A DNA stretch of 64,000 nucleotides from JASGDN01 sp049840815 (GCA_049840815.1 JASGJI010000010.1:124001-188000), one strand, 5' to 3'; shown: positions 33,505-43,537, counted from the stretch's first letter. Numbers and translations are program-made. The notes: generated by a model from the letters alone, not told the origin.

Positions 33505-35022
33505 ATGAAAGCATCACTCGGTGTGGGACGAGCGACATTGCGGACGGCGATGGCACTCTTGCTGGGACTGGTCGGACTCGGCTCGATGATCGGTCCGCTG
33601 ACGGCATCGACGACGCTGGCTTCGCAGAAGTCCGGATTGGTCGATGACGAAACGTACGTTTCCGATACAACGGGTGAGGAAATCACCTGGGGTGGCGACT
33701 GGACCTACGACGAGGAGTCCTCGTTTGTCGAGGGCGACGTGGAGCGCCTCGCGCTGACGGGTGACGCCGGCTTGCTGGACGTCATCTACTTCCCGCCGGG
33801 ACTCGATTTGGCGTCGACCCGCGATGACCTCTTCGATCTGCTGACGGATGGCGCGGACGACACGCTCCAGATAGACCGCGGGGACTATCCGGGTTCGTCC
33901 GGCGAGGTCTCCTACTCGCTGGACAAGGTGTTGGTGGGCGATGTCGAGCTTGCGATGTTCACATTGCTCATGGAGCGCTCCGACGATACCTTCATCACGG
34001 TCTTCTACTCCACGCCGAGGCTCTTTGAGGACGGCATGGAGAGTGCCCAGGACAACATCGAGATCGGCGGGGCAGGAATCTTCCAGGGCATCAAGCCGTC
34101 GGGCCTGAAGGCCGCGCTTGACGGCGCGCCGCCGCTGCTCGATGGAACGTCCGGCTCGCGCACGAGTACGGGCAACAAGACGCCGGAAGCCCGGACGGAT
34201 GAGACTGAGACCCCGGAGGCCGAGACGACGCGTGAGTCCCGCAGTGGCCGCGACGACGAAGCCACCGAGACTCCGGAAGCCGAGGGCAGTGGGAAGACGA
34301 GCACACGTGGTGGGCAGGACGACGATGCCACCGAGACTCCGGAAGCCGAGGGCAGTGGGAAGACGAGCACACGTGGTGGGCAGGACGACGATGCCACCGA
34401 GACCCCGGAAGCGAAGGGGAGCGGTTCCACCGGCTCGAAGAAGTCCACCACCGGCGCGAGTGACTTCGAGGACCTTGGCGTGGTTGGTGAGGGCGAGTAC
34501 GAAAGCCCACAATACGGTATTCCAGTCGAATGGACCGACGCCTGGCTGGTGGACGAGTCGCTCGACGAGCCGGTCATCTCTGACACGGGTTCCGGCACGG
34601 ACCAGATCGGGTTGATCCGCGCGGAGTCCGACGGCGCGGAGACGTACGGGGCGCTCTCCGTCCGCTTCTTCGAGGCGGGCTCCAGTGATACGCCTGAGAG
34701 CGTGGTCGAGTACTGGACGTCGAAGGACTATCTGAATGGCGGGGCGGGCGATGGCTCGACGGTGCTGTTGCAGGATGCCACGAAGACCGAGGGCAGTGTC
34801 GTCCTGATCTCCGAACTGGACAACGGCGATACGCTGGTTCAGTACCTCTCCGTCTTCTTCCTCGACCGGGGCAAGACCGCGGTGATGATCGAGTTCTATT
34901 CCACGGATGCGTCCATAGCGGACGCCTATGCCGATGTGGAGGATGGCATCACGGTCGATGGCCAGCCGATCCTGACCCTGTTCGACGCACGCGACATCGA
35001 GGATGCGCTCGCCGATCAGTAG
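33505..35022 (+). CDS. Secreted protein with two related domains joined by a Thr/Glu/Pro-rich repeat linker
   Basis: 505 residues. ATG at 33505 has GGAGG upstream. An N-terminal signal peptide (TLRTAMALLLGLVGLGSMI, cleavage near TASTTLAS) predicts export. Two domains of about 130-170 residues (about 50-200 and 330-495) appear related: each starts Y-x-S-x-x-x-G-x-x-x-x-W, contains V-Y/F-F and ends in a T/M-x-V/I-x-F-Y-S-T strand. Between them is an acidic linker with an exact 22-residue duplication. Very acidic overall. No enzyme motif or homologue is recognised; it is likely an extracellular or envelope-associated protein. Confidence 0.78.
   Translation: MKASLGVGRATLRTAMALLLGLVGLGSMIGPLTASTTLASQKSGLVDDETYVSDTTGEEITWGGDWTYDEESSFVEGDVERLALTGDAGLLDVIYFPPGLDLASTRDDLFDLLTDGADDTLQIDRGDYPGSSGEVSYSLDKVLVGDVELAMFTLLMERSDDTFITVFYSTPRLFEDGMESAQDNIEIGGAGIFQGIKPSGLKAALDGAPPLLDGTSGSRTSTGNKTPEARTDETETPEAETTRESRSGRDDEATETPEAEGSGKTSTRGGQDDDATETPEAEGSGKTSTRGGQDDDATETPEAKGSGSTGSKKSTTGASDFEDLGVVGEGEYESPQYGIPVEWTDAWLVDESLDEPVISDTGSGTDQIGLIRAESDGAETYGALSVRFFEAGSSDTPESVVEYWTSKDYLNGGAGDGSTVLLQDATKTEGSVVLISELDNGDTLVQYLSVFFLDRGKTAVMIEFYSTDASIADAYADVEDGITVDGQPILTLFDARDIEDALADQ
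34261..34392 (+). repeat. 66-base perfect tandem duplication inside the secreted protein gene
   Basis: 34261-34326 and 34327-34392 are identical copies of 66 bases (22 codons each, ATETPEAEGSGKTSTRGGQ plus three Asp). A diverged partial third copy begins at 34393. The unit keeps frame, so linker length can change by copy number. Confidence 0.9.
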
Positions 35023-35041
35023 CGCCTCCGGATTCGACGAC

Positions 35042-35082
35042 ACGCGAAGACCTCCCGCTCAGCGAGCGGGAGGTCTTCGCGT
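35042..35082. terminator. 19-bp perfect hairpin terminator after the secreted protein gene
   Basis: 35042-35060 pairs perfectly with 35064-35082 around AGC, 20 bases after the stop codon. No real U-tract follows. Confidence 0.75.
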
Positions 35083-35123
35083 TCGGGTGATTGTGAAGGG
35101 CGTGTTGGCACATGTCGTCATGT

Positions 35124-35180
35124 GAGTGCCAGATTTCCTGGCACTCTTGCCTTGCGGAGTGCTAAGCGCTGTGCTAGATT
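35124..35180 (+). promoter_or_regulatory. groESL promoter with HrcA/CIRCE-like operator repeats
   Basis: GAGTGCCAG (35124-35132) and CTGGCACTC (35138-35146) form a perfect inverted repeat around ATTTC. A further GAGTGCTAA (35157-35165) is the right half of the CIRCE consensus, but it is 10 rather than 9 bases from CTGGCACTC. It overlaps a promoter with TTGCGG (35152-35157), a 17-base spacer and TAGATT (35175-35180). HrcA bound here would block RNA polymerase; heat would relieve repression. HrcA as the factor is inferred. Confidence 0.75.
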
Positions 35181-35284
35181 GGGCGTGCGAATTCTGGCAG
35201 TCCGGACTCGTGACTGTCAACGCGCTGAACGTGCCGCCTCTGGCGGATTGAACGATTCGGGTATCACAGGAGGAATGCTGCACC

Positions 35285-35587
35285 ATGGCAGATTCGGCAA
35301 TCGCTCTCAAGCCCCTTGGTGATCGTCTCGTGATCAAGCCTGCGACGCGTGAGGAGACCACGAAGAGCGGCATCGTGCTGCCGGACACCGCGAAGGAGAA
35401 GCCGCAGCGCGGCACGATCGTCGCCGCCGGCGAAGGCCGCCGCGACGAGAGCGGCGCGCGCATCGCGCTGGACGTGAAGGTCGGCGATGAGGTGCTGTTC
35501 GCCAAGTACGCCGGCACCGAGTTCAAGCTGGACGACCAGGATCTGCTGATCCTCTCCGAGAAGGACGTGCTGGCGATCGTCGGCTAA
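35285..35587 (+). CDS. groES: Co-chaperonin GroES
   Basis: 100 residues, the normal size. GroES forms the heptameric lid of the GroEL folding chamber. Motifs: LKPLGDRLVIKPATREE at the N-terminus, the mobile loop TTKSGIVLPDTAKEKPQ, VGDEVLFAKYAGTEF, and the C-terminal LLILSEKDVLAIV. Start ATG at 35285 with AGGAGGA upstream. It is first in the groES-groEL operon behind CIRCE-like repeats. Confidence 0.98.
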   Translation: MADSAIALKPLGDRLVIKPATREETTKSGIVLPDTAKEKPQRGTIVAAGEGRRDESGARIALDVKVGDEVLFAKYAGTEFKLDDQDLLILSEKDVLAIVG

Positions 35588-35635
35588 TCCCGATTCGCCG
35601 CCAACGGTCTCATTACGCGACAAGGAGTTTCACTC

Positions 35636-37273
<1,638 letters not shown>

Positions 37274-37303
37274 TCCACCTCCCGCCGGAACCTATCCGGC
37301 AGC

Positions 37304-37341
37304 GAACGACCCGGACGCGAGCAATCGCGTCCGGGTCGTTC
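37304..37341. terminator. 17-bp perfect hairpin with GCAA tetraloop after groEL
   Basis: 37304-37320 pairs perfectly with 37325-37341 around GCAA, between the convergent groEL and mobA genes. It could stop transcription from both sides; no U-tract. Confidence 0.8.
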
Positions 37342-37367
37342 TGCGTTCCAGTCTGTTGATCTACCCG

Positions 37368-38018
37368 TCACTCGCTCCGCATGGACTCTCGTGAATGATG
37401 CATTCTCCGAGATTCCGCCTGTCGCACGATCTGCTGAGCCCGCGCGAAGTCGTCCGGGCCATTCATGTTGAAGCAGGAACGCAGATCGGGATCGAACATC
37501 GCAAACGTCGCACGTGGAATGATCTGGACCTTGGCGCTGGCGAACCAGCCGGTCACCCGGAAGCGACGTGCAACGAGACGTGTCTCGATCACCGGCAGGG
37601 CCGCACGTGCGTAGATGGCGTGGAGTGGATGCGGTCGGCCGATCAGGGGCACGAGCGCGTCGTAGTCGCGGGGAAGGCCAGCCATGTGCGCCAGCAGACC
37701 AGCGTTCAGGAAGGGCATATCGCACGCCACGACGAGGATGTGGGTGTGGGAGGCGGCGCCCAGCGCGGCGTGAATGCCTCCCAATGCTCCTGCGTTGGGC
37801 ACGACGTCCGGGACGTGGCGGAGGCCGAGCGCGGCGTAGTCCGCTGCGGTGACGTCGGTGCCGGCAAGGAAGACCTCGTCAGCGAGGTCCGTCAGAGTGC
37901 CGACGATCGTCTGGATCACGGAGGGGCCGTTCGGCGTGAGCCGTAACAGGGCCTTGTTCTGGCCCATGCGCGTCGAGCGGCCACCGACGAGGATGGCGGC
38001 GCTCAGTGGTGCCGTCAC
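37368..38018 (-). CDS. mobA: Molybdenum cofactor guanylyltransferase
   Basis: 216 residues from a GTG at 38018. MobA attaches GMP to molybdopterin to make the guanine dinucleotide cofactor used by formate dehydrogenase-type enzymes. Nucleotidyltransferase motif AAILVGGRSTRMGQNKALL at the N-terminus, DVVPNAGALGGIHAAL, VVACDMPFLNAGLL, and a C-terminal NMNGPDDFARAQQIV. The frame stays open further upstream, but the GTG overlaps the stop of the FmdE-like gene by four bases, which fixes the start. Third gene of fdhD-FmdE-mobA. Confidence 0.92.
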   Translation of the reverse strand: MTAPLSAAILVGGRSTRMGQNKALLRLTPNGPSVIQTIVGTLTDLADEVFLAGTDVTAADYAALGLRHVPDVVPNAGALGGIHAALGAASHTHILVVACDMPFLNAGLLAHMAGLPRDYDALVPLIGRPHPLHAIYARAALPVIETRLVARRFRVTGWFASAKVQIIPRATFAMFDPDLRSCFNMNGPDDFARAQQIVRQAESRRMHHSRESMRSE

Positions 38019-38629
38019 GAGTTGTCCCGTGCCAGAAGGTAGGGACGGCCCGCACAGGCTGGGCAGCACACGCTGCCTTCGATGATGACCTCCCGTCCGT
38101 TGAAGACCTCTTCACCGCAGGACGTGCAGGTGGCGCGACGATCCGGGCTGGAGACCAGCGCTGCGACCGGCTCGATCAGGAGGACGCGCTGTACCTCCAG
38201 GAGTTCCGACGCCGGCATCCGCTGATAGCCAAGCAGGTATTCCTGCCATCGACCGGTGGCATCTGGCGCGTACGCGGCGGCGGCCGTGCGGGCGGCGAGG
38301 GCCGGGCGAATGCGGATGGCCTCTGCCGTCTCCGTATCCACGAAGGTCGCAGCGACCTTGCCGAGGTCATTGCATCGCAAGGTGCGGTGTCCGAGCCAGC
38401 ATCCGGTGGCGACCGATATGCCATCCGCGAAGCAACCGTCCGTCTCGACGATGGTCAGCAGCCGCTTGTCATGGCGGCCTTGCGGCAGGTCGAGGTCCAG
38501 GATGCGAGTAGCTTCCATACCCATACGCACGCCGAGGACCTGGCGTGGGCAGAGATGGTCGTGAAGCGCCGCGCTTTCGGCGAGCAGATTGTCCTGGGTG
38601 GGAGGGGTCCTGCGGGTTGTCATCGCCAT
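38015..38629 (-). CDS. FmdE-like protein with C-terminal zinc ribbon
   Basis: 204 residues. The N-terminal domain resembles FmdE, the E subunit of formylmethanofuran dehydrogenase: ALHDHLCPRQVLGVRMGMEA (family usually H-x-x-x-C-P-G), VETDGCFADGISVATGCW, and RCNDLGKVAATFVDTET. The C-terminal 40 residues contain two CxxC pairs (CTSCGEEVFNGREVIIEGS, then CCPACAGRPY), a zinc-ribbon likely to bind a metal. The ATG at 38629 overlaps the fdhD stop by one base and the stop overlaps mobA by four. Context suggests a role in maturing or feeding the molybdoenzyme; the actual function is not known. Confidence 0.85.
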   Translation of the reverse strand: MAMTTRRTPPTQDNLLAESAALHDHLCPRQVLGVRMGMEATRILDLDLPQGRHDKRLLTIVETDGCFADGISVATGCWLGHRTLRCNDLGKVAATFVDTETAEAIRIRPALAARTAAAAYAPDATGRWQEYLLGYQRMPASELLEVQRVLLIEPVAALVSSPDRRATCTSCGEEVFNGREVIIEGSVCCPACAGRPYLLARDNS

Positions 38630-39486
38630 CAGGACGCTCCGCCTGGCAGGGCGATGCGTTCGCGACACGCATAGACGTTGCAGCGTTCGCCGCGCAGGAA
38701 GCCGATCAGGGTGATCCCGAAGCGGCGGGCGGTCTCCACGGCGAGGCTGCTGGGGGCGGAGACGGCCGCGACGATGGGGATGCCGGCAACGGCGCTCTTC
38801 TGAAGCAACTCGAAGCTGCTGCGCCCGCTGAGCAGCAGCAGGCAATCGTGCAGGGGAAAGCGCCCCTCCAGCAGCGCCCAGCCGATCAGTTTGTCCAGTG
38901 CGTTGTGGCGTCCGACATCTTCGCGTAGGGCGATCAGGCTGCCGTCCGGGGTGAAGAGGGCGGCAGCGTGGAGGCCTCCGGTCTTGCCGAAGACGCGCTG
39001 CGCCTGGCCGAGCGCGTCCGGCAGGCCGTAGAGCGTCTCTGCGGATATGGTCGGGCCGGTCGGGAGTGTCGGGCAGCCGCGCAGGTCGAGCGCGTCGAGG
39101 CTGGCTTTTCCGCAGACACCGCAGGCACTCGTGGTGAAGAAGTGGCGTTCCAGCGGCGCCAGGTCGGGCGTCGAGGTCGCGCGGAGCGTCACGTTCACGA
39201 TGTTGTATTGCTGCTCGGCGTCGATCTCGGGATCGACGCAGTAGGAGATGCGGGCGATGTCGTCGCGGTTGGCGACGATACCTTCACCGTGCAGGAACCC
39301 GGTGGCGAGTTCGAAATCGTTGCCAGGCGTGCGCATGGTGACGGCGACCGTATGGCGTTCGTCTCCGGCGATGAGGCGAATCTCCAGCGGTTCCTCGGTT
39401 GCGAGGTCATCCGACCGCATTCGGCCATTGCCACCCTCGATCGTCCAGACCCGCGTGGAGGTCTTCGTGCCGGGTCGGGTGATCAT
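38629..39486 (-). CDS. fdhD: Formate dehydrogenase accessory sulfurtransferase FdhD
   Basis: 285 residues. FdhD carries sulfur from the cysteine desulfurase IscS to the molybdenum cofactor before insertion into formate dehydrogenase-type enzymes. The active Cys pair is in TSACGVCGKASLDAL. Other motifs: RTPGNDFELATGFLHGEGI, ALREDVGRHNALDKLIGWAL and LSGRSSFELLQKSAVAGIPI. ATG at 39486 has AAAGGAG seven bases upstream. It is divergent from the FdhF-type gene it presumably serves and heads a coupled operon. Confidence 0.96.
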   Translation of the reverse strand: MITRPGTKTSTRVWTIEGGNGRMRSDDLATEEPLEIRLIAGDERHTVAVTMRTPGNDFELATGFLHGEGIVANRDDIARISYCVDPEIDAEQQYNIVNVTLRATSTPDLAPLERHFFTTSACGVCGKASLDALDLRGCPTLPTGPTISAETLYGLPDALGQAQRVFGKTGGLHAAALFTPDGSLIALREDVGRHNALDKLIGWALLEGRFPLHDCLLLLSGRSSFELLQKSAVAGIPIVAAVSAPSSLAVETARRFGITLIGFLRGERCNVYACRERIALPGGAS

Positions 39487-39642
39487 GCCACGCTCCTTTC
39501 GCGTCGGGGATCGTCGATGCCCAAGTGTGCCATGGATGACGGCGGTCGGGGCCGGGGTTGTGCTATCACTACGGTCAGGAGATGGACAGCCGGATACGAA
39601 TCGGGTTGCATCAGGCCCGAGCGCAACGATGCGGGAGGCGTC

Positions 39643-42009
39643 ATGAGCGAGGCAGATCAGTCTGTGAAGGCGATGCTGACGCGGCCGGAGGTGTTGCAGG
39701 GGCAGGGCTCGCCGGATGCCCCCGCGACCGGGTGCGGTCCCGAGACGGACGCGAAGCCGAGCCGGCACGATCATCATGCGCCTGCTGCCGGGTGGGGCGC
39801 GGCGATCAGCGTCGGCAAGGTGCTGCTTCGTGAACGCGAACTGACCCAGTCGCCGCGCATCATGCTGACCATGAATCAGGAAGGGAACGGCTTCGACTGC
39901 CCTGGATGCGCGTGGCCGGACGATCCAACGGTCAAGCTCGACATCTGCGAAAACGGCGTCAAGCACTCGACGTGGGAGATGACGGCGAAGCGGACCGGAC
40001 CGGCCTTCTTTGCGGAGCACACGGTGTCCGAGCTGATGACGTGGAGCGACTTCGCACTCGAGGACGAAGGACGGCTGACCGAGCCGATGTCCTACGACGC
40101 GGTATCCGATCGCTACGTCCCGATCTCCTGGGACGAGGCACTTTCGACGATCGGGGAGACGCTGCGCGGGCTGGACTCGCCGGATCAGGCTGCGTTCTAC
40201 ACCTCCGGGCGGCTAAGCAACGAGGCGACGTTCCTCTATCAGTGGTTCGGGCGGGAGTTCGGAACGAACAACTTCCCCGATTGCTCCAACATGTGTCACG
40301 AGGCCAGTGGTGTGGCGCTGCGGGCCGCCGTTGGGACGAACAAGGGCACGGTCGATCTGGAGGACTGGGAGAAGGCGGATGCCATCTTCCTGTTCGGAGT
40401 GAACGCGGCGTCCAACTCGCCGCGCAGCCTCACGTATCTCGCCGACGCGCATCGGCGTGGCGCGGCGATCGTCCACGTCAATCCGCTGGTCGAGGCGGCG
40501 GCCACGAAGACGATCGTGCCGCACGAGATCGTGGATATGGCGCTCTTCCGCTCGACCCCGACGACCACCATGAATGTCCAGCCGCGCATCGGCGGCGACG
40601 CGGCACTGGTGCGCGGCATCGCGAAGGCGCTCTTCGAGCTTGCCGAGACCGATCCGGGCGCCCTCGACCACGCCTTCATCGATCGTTTCACGCATGGCGT
40701 GGATGCTTATCGCACGCTCTGCGCGGAGGCGATGTGGGCGGATCTGGTGCATCAGTCGGGTGTCTCCGAGGCGACCATGCGTGAGATGGCGACGGTCTAC
40801 CGGAATGCCCGGGCGACCATCATCGCGTGGTGCCTTGGAATCTCGCAGCAAGGACATGGCGTGGACACGATTCGCGAGATCGTGAACCTGCTGCTCCTGC
40901 GCGGGAACATCGGGCGATCGGGAGCTGGCCCCTGCCCGATCCGGGGGCATAGCAACGTGCAGGGCAACCGTACCTGTGGCGTCAATCACCATCCATCCGA
41001 TGCGTTTCTGGATGGCATCGCGAAGGCCTGTGCGATCGAGCCGCCCCGGAAGCCGGGTCTGGATGTCGTCGCGACCATGCAGGGGATGCATGCCGGTGAG
41101 GTGAAGGGCTTCGTGGGGATGGGCGGCAACTTCGCGCTGGCGACGCCGGATACTCCATACGCCTTCGAGGCGTTGCGGCGGTGCGAGCTGACGGTGCAGG
41201 TCTCCACGAAGCTCAATCGCAGCCATCTCGTACATGGCAGGCGGGCGTTGATCCTGCCGTGCCTTGGACGGTCCGAGAAGGACATCCAGGCGAGTGGGCG
41301 GCAATCGCTGACGGTCGAGGACTCGATGAGCATGGTGCACCTGACATCCGGGCGGAAGACCCCGGCATCGGAGCACCTCCGCTCCGAGCCCGCGATCATC
41401 GCTGGAATGGCGAAGGCGACGCTGCCGGCATCACGCACGCCGTGGGATGCGCTGGTCGGCAACTACGACCTCATCCGCGACCGCATGGCGATCGGGTTGG
41501 AGGGATTCGACGACTTCAACCGACGTGTCCGGCAGCCGAACGGGTTTCGCATCCGGCAGGCGGCGCGGGAACGCATCTTCCTGACGCCGTCCGGGAGGGC
41601 GGAGTTTGCGTCCGAGACGTTGGTCGATGCCCTGCCGCCGGATGGGCAACTGATGCTGAGCACGATGCGCTCGCACGACCAGTTCAACACGACGATCTAC
41701 ACGAACGACGATCGCTATCGCGGCGTGAAGAACCTGCGGACGCTGTTGCTGATGAACGCGGCAGACATGCAGGCGCGCGGGTTGAAGGAGTTCGACCGGA
41801 TCGACATCACGAGCGTGGCGTCCGATGGCTCGCGGCGGAGTGTCTACGGGTATCAGGCGGTGCGCTACGACATTCCGGCGGGGTCGGCGATGGGGTACAT
41901 GCCGGAATTGAACGTCCTGCTGCCGGTGGGGGAGTACAGCGCGAAGAGTCGCCAGCCGGTGATGAAGCATATCGGGATCGAGGTCGTCCCCTCAGGCGGG
42001 CGATCCTGA
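39643..42009 (+). CDS. FdhF/YdeP family molybdopterin oxidoreductase (formate dehydrogenase-like)
   Basis: 788 residues, ATG at 39643 with GGGAGG five bases upstream; the longer upstream frame overlaps fdhD and is not coding. Family signature near the N-terminus: NQEGNGFDCPGCAWPDD, then ENGVKHSTWEMTAK. This subgroup (TIGR01701) keeps only this Cys pair rather than the four-Cys iron-sulfur motif of classical formate dehydrogenases. Molybdopterin-binding domains follow: FYTSGRLSNEATFLYQWF, FPDCSNMCHEASGVAL, GPCPIRGHSNVQGNRTCG, and a C-terminal dinucleotide-binding domain with RSHDQFNTTIY. Electron partner and substrate unknown. FdhD and MobA are encoded divergently. Confidence 0.9.
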   Translation: MSEADQSVKAMLTRPEVLQGQGSPDAPATGCGPETDAKPSRHDHHAPAAGWGAAISVGKVLLRERELTQSPRIMLTMNQEGNGFDCPGCAWPDDPTVKLDICENGVKHSTWEMTAKRTGPAFFAEHTVSELMTWSDFALEDEGRLTEPMSYDAVSDRYVPISWDEALSTIGETLRGLDSPDQAAFYTSGRLSNEATFLYQWFGREFGTNNFPDCSNMCHEASGVALRAAVGTNKGTVDLEDWEKADAIFLFGVNAASNSPRSLTYLADAHRRGAAIVHVNPLVEAAATKTIVPHEIVDMALFRSTPTTTMNVQPRIGGDAALVRGIAKALFELAETDPGALDHAFIDRFTHGVDAYRTLCAEAMWADLVHQSGVSEATMREMATVYRNARATIIAWCLGISQQGHGVDTIREIVNLLLLRGNIGRSGAGPCPIRGHSNVQGNRTCGVNHHPSDAFLDGIAKACAIEPPRKPGLDVVATMQGMHAGEVKGFVGMGGNFALATPDTPYAFEALRRCELTVQVSTKLNRSHLVHGRRALILPCLGRSEKDIQASGRQSLTVEDSMSMVHLTSGRKTPASEHLRSEPAIIAGMAKATLPASRTPWDALVGNYDLIRDRMAIGLEGFDDFNRRVRQPNGFRIRQAARERIFLTPSGRAEFASETLVDALPPDGQLMLSTMRSHDQFNTTIYTNDDRYRGVKNLRTLLLMNAADMQARGLKEFDRIDITSVASDGSRRSVYGYQAVRYDIPAGSAMGYMPELNVLLPVGEYSAKSRQPVMKHIGIEVVPSGGRS

Positions 42010-42046
42010 TCCCGTCACGAACATCGCTGCAAGGAGTGTTGCCCAC

Positions 42047-42442
42047 ATGCGTGGCCCGACCGATCCTATCGAGGACCCGACGCCGGAGTTTGTGGATGCC
42101 GTGCTGGCGATCGTGCGCGAGATCCCTTCGGCCAAGGTGATGACCTACGGGGATATCGCCGATCGCCTGGCAGACACGCCGGATCTGGAGGGTGCGACCG
42201 GCGCATATGGGGCGCGACTGGTGGGACAGGTGATGTCGCGCCACGGGCACGCGAGCGCGTGGTGGAAGGTGATCCGGAGCACCGGCCAGCCGCCGAAGGG
42301 GTACGAACTGAAGGCCATTCCGCACTACGAGTCGGAGGGGACGCCACTCGTCGGGGCTGGCGAGTCATACAGGATCGACCTGAAGCGCGCCCGGTTCGAC
42401 CCGGATCGCGTGCCGGAACCGGAGCAGCAGTCGTTGTTCTGA
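42047..42442 (+). CDS. Alkyltransferase-like protein (MGMT-like DNA-binding domain)
   Basis: 131 residues. Winged-helix DNA-binding domain of the O6-alkylguanine transferase family: FVDAVLAIVREIPSAKVMTYG, then the helix-turn-helix and Arg finger, then HGHASAWWKVIRSTGQPPKG. In active enzymes the last motif is PCHRV; here the Cys is replaced by Trp, as in alkyltransferase-like (ATL) proteins. ATL proteins flip and mark alkylated guanines for nucleotide excision repair without repairing them directly. It starts 37 bases after the oxidoreductase with AGGAG upstream. Confidence 0.9.
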   Translation: MRGPTDPIEDPTPEFVDAVLAIVREIPSAKVMTYGDIADRLADTPDLEGATGAYGARLVGQVMSRHGHASAWWKVIRSTGQPPKGYELKAIPHYESEGTPLVGAGESYRIDLKRARFDPDRVPEPEQQSLF

Positions 42443-42557
42443 GAGTGGCCGGCAATGGGGCGCGTTCCGGCCCGGAATGATGGAGGTGGGCCGCATCTAC
42501 GGGCTGGGGGATCGCCTATTGCCGGTCGCTCAGAGAGCAAGGACGGAAGGCACTGGC

Positions 42558-42857
42558 CTACTCCTCCGACCGCTCTCCCCGTCCCTCGCCCCACATCGGT
42601 GTGAGGATCTGCGGGAAAACGCGGCGACCGTATTGCTCGATCACGATCGCCTGGGTGGGGCAGGCACGGGCGCCCGCGAAGAGCTGGGGGATCGTCACGA
42701 TATCGCCGTTCTCCAGCGTCAGGTAGCCCGTTTCCTGATCCAGCACGTAGTAGCCCGGCGCGGCAGCCGCGCAGGCTGCGTTCGCCACGCACCGGTTCGG
42801 CAGCAGCCGGACGGTCACGCTCTCGGTCTGGTAGAGAATCTCGCCTTGATCGCTCAC
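42558..42857 (-). CDS. Ferredoxin, probable [3Fe-4S] type
   Basis: 99 residues from a GTG at 42857 with AAGGAGG eight bases upstream; an upstream extension to 42950 is not coding. Three Cys in the pattern C-x5-C ... CP (PNRCVANAACAAAAPGYYVL and ARACPTQAIVI) match small single-cluster ferredoxins, usually [3Fe-4S], that serve P450s and other oxygenases. The GTG overlaps the stop of the YigZ gene by four bases. Redox partner not identifiable here. Confidence 0.88.
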   Translation of the reverse strand: MSDQGEILYQTESVTVRLLPNRCVANAACAAAAPGYYVLDQETGYLTLENGDIVTIPQLFAGARACPTQAIVIEQYGRRVFPQILTPMWGEGRGERSEE

Positions 42858-43537
42858 GGTGTTTCCTCCTTGGGGTCGATGGGGACTTCGACGTATTCTT
42901 CGCCGACCTCGATCACCTCGCACGATCCGTTCGTCGCTTCCGCAACCCACGCCTGGAGCGCGGGAAGCTCCTCTGCCCTCGTCTGCAGGGTGAAGACCAC
43001 CGTTGCGCCATACTCGACGTCCTGAAGCAGGAAGTCGGTCGCGCGGAGGGCATTCTCCAGGCGCCCAGCGTCATCATAGGTCGCCTCGATCGCGACGATC
43101 AGTCGTGGTTGCGCTTCGACGATGCCGACGATAGCCAGCGTTTCTGAGACGGATTGCCCGTAGGCGCGGATGAGGCCGCCCGCGCCCAGGAGCGTGCCGC
43201 CGAAGTACCGTGTCACCACCGCGACGACATCGGTCAGGCCGTTGCGCTGGAGGACGGAGAGCATGGGGACACCAGCCGTGCCGGATGGCTCGCCATCGTC
43301 GCTGCTGCGCTGGAACTGGCCGCGATCGCCGACGATATAGGCGGAGCAGTTGTGGTTGGCCTCCCAATTCTCCTTCTTCTTGGCCCCAATGAAGGCGCGC
43401 GCTTCTTCCTCGCTCGTCACGCGGGCGAGCGCACCGATGAAGCGGGAGCGCTTGATCTCGATCTCGTATTCGCCGCCGTGGGCGATGGTCCGATACCCCT
43501 TCAACATGCGTGTGTGTGCGTCCTCATCTGCGCTCAT
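42854..43537 (-). CDS. YigZ/IMPACT family protein
   Basis: About 227 residues. N-terminal IMPACT/UPF0029 domain: EIKRSRFIGALARVTSEEEA, NHNCSAYIVGDRGQFQRSSD, DGEPSGTAGVPMLSVLQRNG, VAVVTRYFGGTLLGAGGLIR, followed by a ferredoxin-like DUF1949 domain. IMPACT proteins are linked to translation stress control in eukaryotes; the bacterial role is unclear. The start is uncertain: ATG at 43537 overlaps the DUF3052 stop by 14 bases, and ATG at 43507 is an alternative. Its stop overlaps the ferredoxin start. Confidence 0.9.
   Translation of the reverse strand: MSADEDAHTRMLKGYRTIAHGGEYEIEIKRSRFIGALARVTSEEEARAFIGAKKKENWEANHNCSAYIVGDRGQFQRSSDDGEPSGTAGVPMLSVLQRNGLTDVVAVVTRYFGGTLLGAGGLIRAYGQSVSETLAIVGIVEAQPRLIVAIEATYDDAGRLENALRATDFLLQDVEYGATVVFTLQTRAEELPALQAWVAEATNGSCEVIEVGEEYVEVPIDPKEETP

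Noticed and set aside
38968..39642. N-terminal extension of the FdhF/YdeP gene upstream of 39643
   Set aside because: It overlaps fdhD antisense and the family N-terminus starts after the well-placed ribosome-binding site at 39643.
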